Assembly (NCBI RefSeq): GCF_018139145.2
Contig: NC_059471.1
Location: forward strand, 214,663,494 to 214,727,493
From: Gymnogyps californianus
Lineage: Eukaryota > Chordata > Aves > Accipitriformes > Cathartidae
Reading direction: 5' to 3'
DNA: 64,000 nucleotides
Shown: positions 63,664 through 64,000 of the stretch, piece by piece
How the letters are laid out: the number at the start of each line of letters is the position of its first letter
Position numbering within the stretch: position 1 is the stretch's first letter
Notes under the pieces: generated by a model
The model's database searches: none
What the model saw: only the letters and a program-made list of their open reading frames with translations
Told to the model about the DNA's origin: nothing
Position numbers and translations under genes: made by a program

Positions 63664-63723
63664 GCGCAGGCGGCGCGCAGGGCAGCACGGTGCGCGCAGG
63701 CGGCGCGCAGGGCAGCGCGGTGG
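63664..63723. repeat. 30-bp tandem duplication
   Basis: Two nearly identical 30-bp units (63664-63693 and 63694-63723, beginning GCGCAGGCGGCGCGCAGGGC), followed by a partial third (GCGCAAGC). They differ at two or three positions. Confidence 0.88.
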
Positions 63724-63963
63724 GCGCAAGCTGTGTGCGGGCGGGAAGGAGAACCTGTGCCCAGCGGGGAAGGAGCAGCGAGAAAGTTTGAGGCACTATT
63801 TGGTGCTGTTGGCGTTTCATTTTACCTGGGACGCTGCTCCGGACGCTGCGCTTCAGCTATCAGTTCTTGTTCTGTTACGGGATTCTAAAGCTGTCAACTT
63901 GACATTGAGCCAAAGAGTTCTTTTTTTTTTTTTTTCTTAAATAAGAGTTTAAATTACTTTCAG
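63724..63963 (+). other. Possible first-intron sequence
   Basis: GC content falls quickly. A T15 run (63921-63935) precedes TTTAAATTACTTTCAG, whose AG is at 63962-63963. This would fit a splice acceptor for a plus-strand gene, although the tract-to-AG distance is longer than ideal. Confidence 0.2.
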
Positions 63964-64000
63964 GTTCTACACCTGATGTCTTTTGCGAGTGTTTGTGGTT
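63964..64000 (+). other. Possible start of a second exon, cut by window edge
   Basis: If the acceptor at 63963 is used, the exon begins GTTCTACACCTG and has an ATG at 63975 with an open frame of eight codons to the window edge. There is too little sequence to identify it. Confidence 0.15.

Larger units (their letters stand above)
62880..63790. promoter_or_regulatory. CpG island, likely promoter and first exon
   Basis: About 0.9 kb is very GC-rich and full of CpG, in sharp contrast to the 62 kb before it. GC-box words (GGGGCGGGGGCGG at 63116-63128) are present and no TATA box is evident. In vertebrates such islands usually mark gene promoters. On the plus strand two good splice donors are visible: CAG|GTACCG (GT at 63528) and CGG|GTGAGA (GT at 63651). 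An ATG at 63625 opens eight codons before the second donor. The direction of transcription is unproven, and the gene is not identifiable because it would lie beyond the window. Long open frames here (62610-63436, both strands) are products of high GC content and repeats. Confidence 0.65.

Noticed and set aside
1..64000. Prokaryotic features: operons, ribosome binding sites, insertion sequences, CRISPR
   Set aside because: Sequence character and repeats are those of a vertebrate nuclear genome; none of these features was seen.

Overview
The window looks like bird nuclear DNA and is almost entirely non-coding. The evidence is the repeats. There are many CR1 LINE fragments with the CR1-type 3' end (two to three copies of an ATTCTATG-like octamer). 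There are three solo long terminal repeats (LTRs) of about 0.6 kb of an endogenous retrovirus family I recognise from bird genomes. A few very old MIR-like remnants are present, and I saw no mammalian L1 or Alu sequence. No operons, bacterial-type genes, tRNA or rRNA genes, or CRISPR arrays were found. Species and chromosome cannot be read from the sequence.

Layout. 0-6 kb: unique sequence with one plus-strand solo LTR (545-1143). 6-25.8 kb: mostly unique, with a perfect A/T palindrome (6478-6501), a few old CR1 and MIR pieces, and a region at 14.6-15.1 kb that is either a conserved non-coding element or a chance reading frame. 25.8-26.4 kb: a second solo LTR, minus strand, whose middle differs from the other two. 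35.2-35.6 kb: a broken gag-like relic of a Ty3/Gypsy retrotransposon, minus strand. 37.3-41.7 kb: a run of minus-strand CR1 pieces. It includes the best preserved one (37985-39162), which carries the C-terminal part of a reverse transcriptase with a damaged catalytic motif, and a 59-bp alternating purine-pyrimidine tract. 42.9-47.6 kb: further ancient repeats. 48.7-49.1 kb: a homeodomain-motif cluster with a repeated 13-mer. 51.2 kb: a possible small terminal coding exon on the minus strand. 52.9-53.5 kb: a third solo LTR, minus strand. 57-61 kb: MIR and CR1 tails and a 48-base poly-C run. 62.9-63.8 kb: a dense CpG island with trinucleotide, pentamer and 30-bp repeats. It is the best candidate promoter and first exon in the window, for a gene that probably continues past the right edge.

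No complete protein-coding gene could be supported. Most open frames are short and of a length expected by chance; the longest lie in GC-rich repeats, in CR1, or in unremarkable sequence. All family assignments come from reading motifs by eye. Boundaries of ancient repeats are approximate, and claims of conservation are inference because no alignment could be run.
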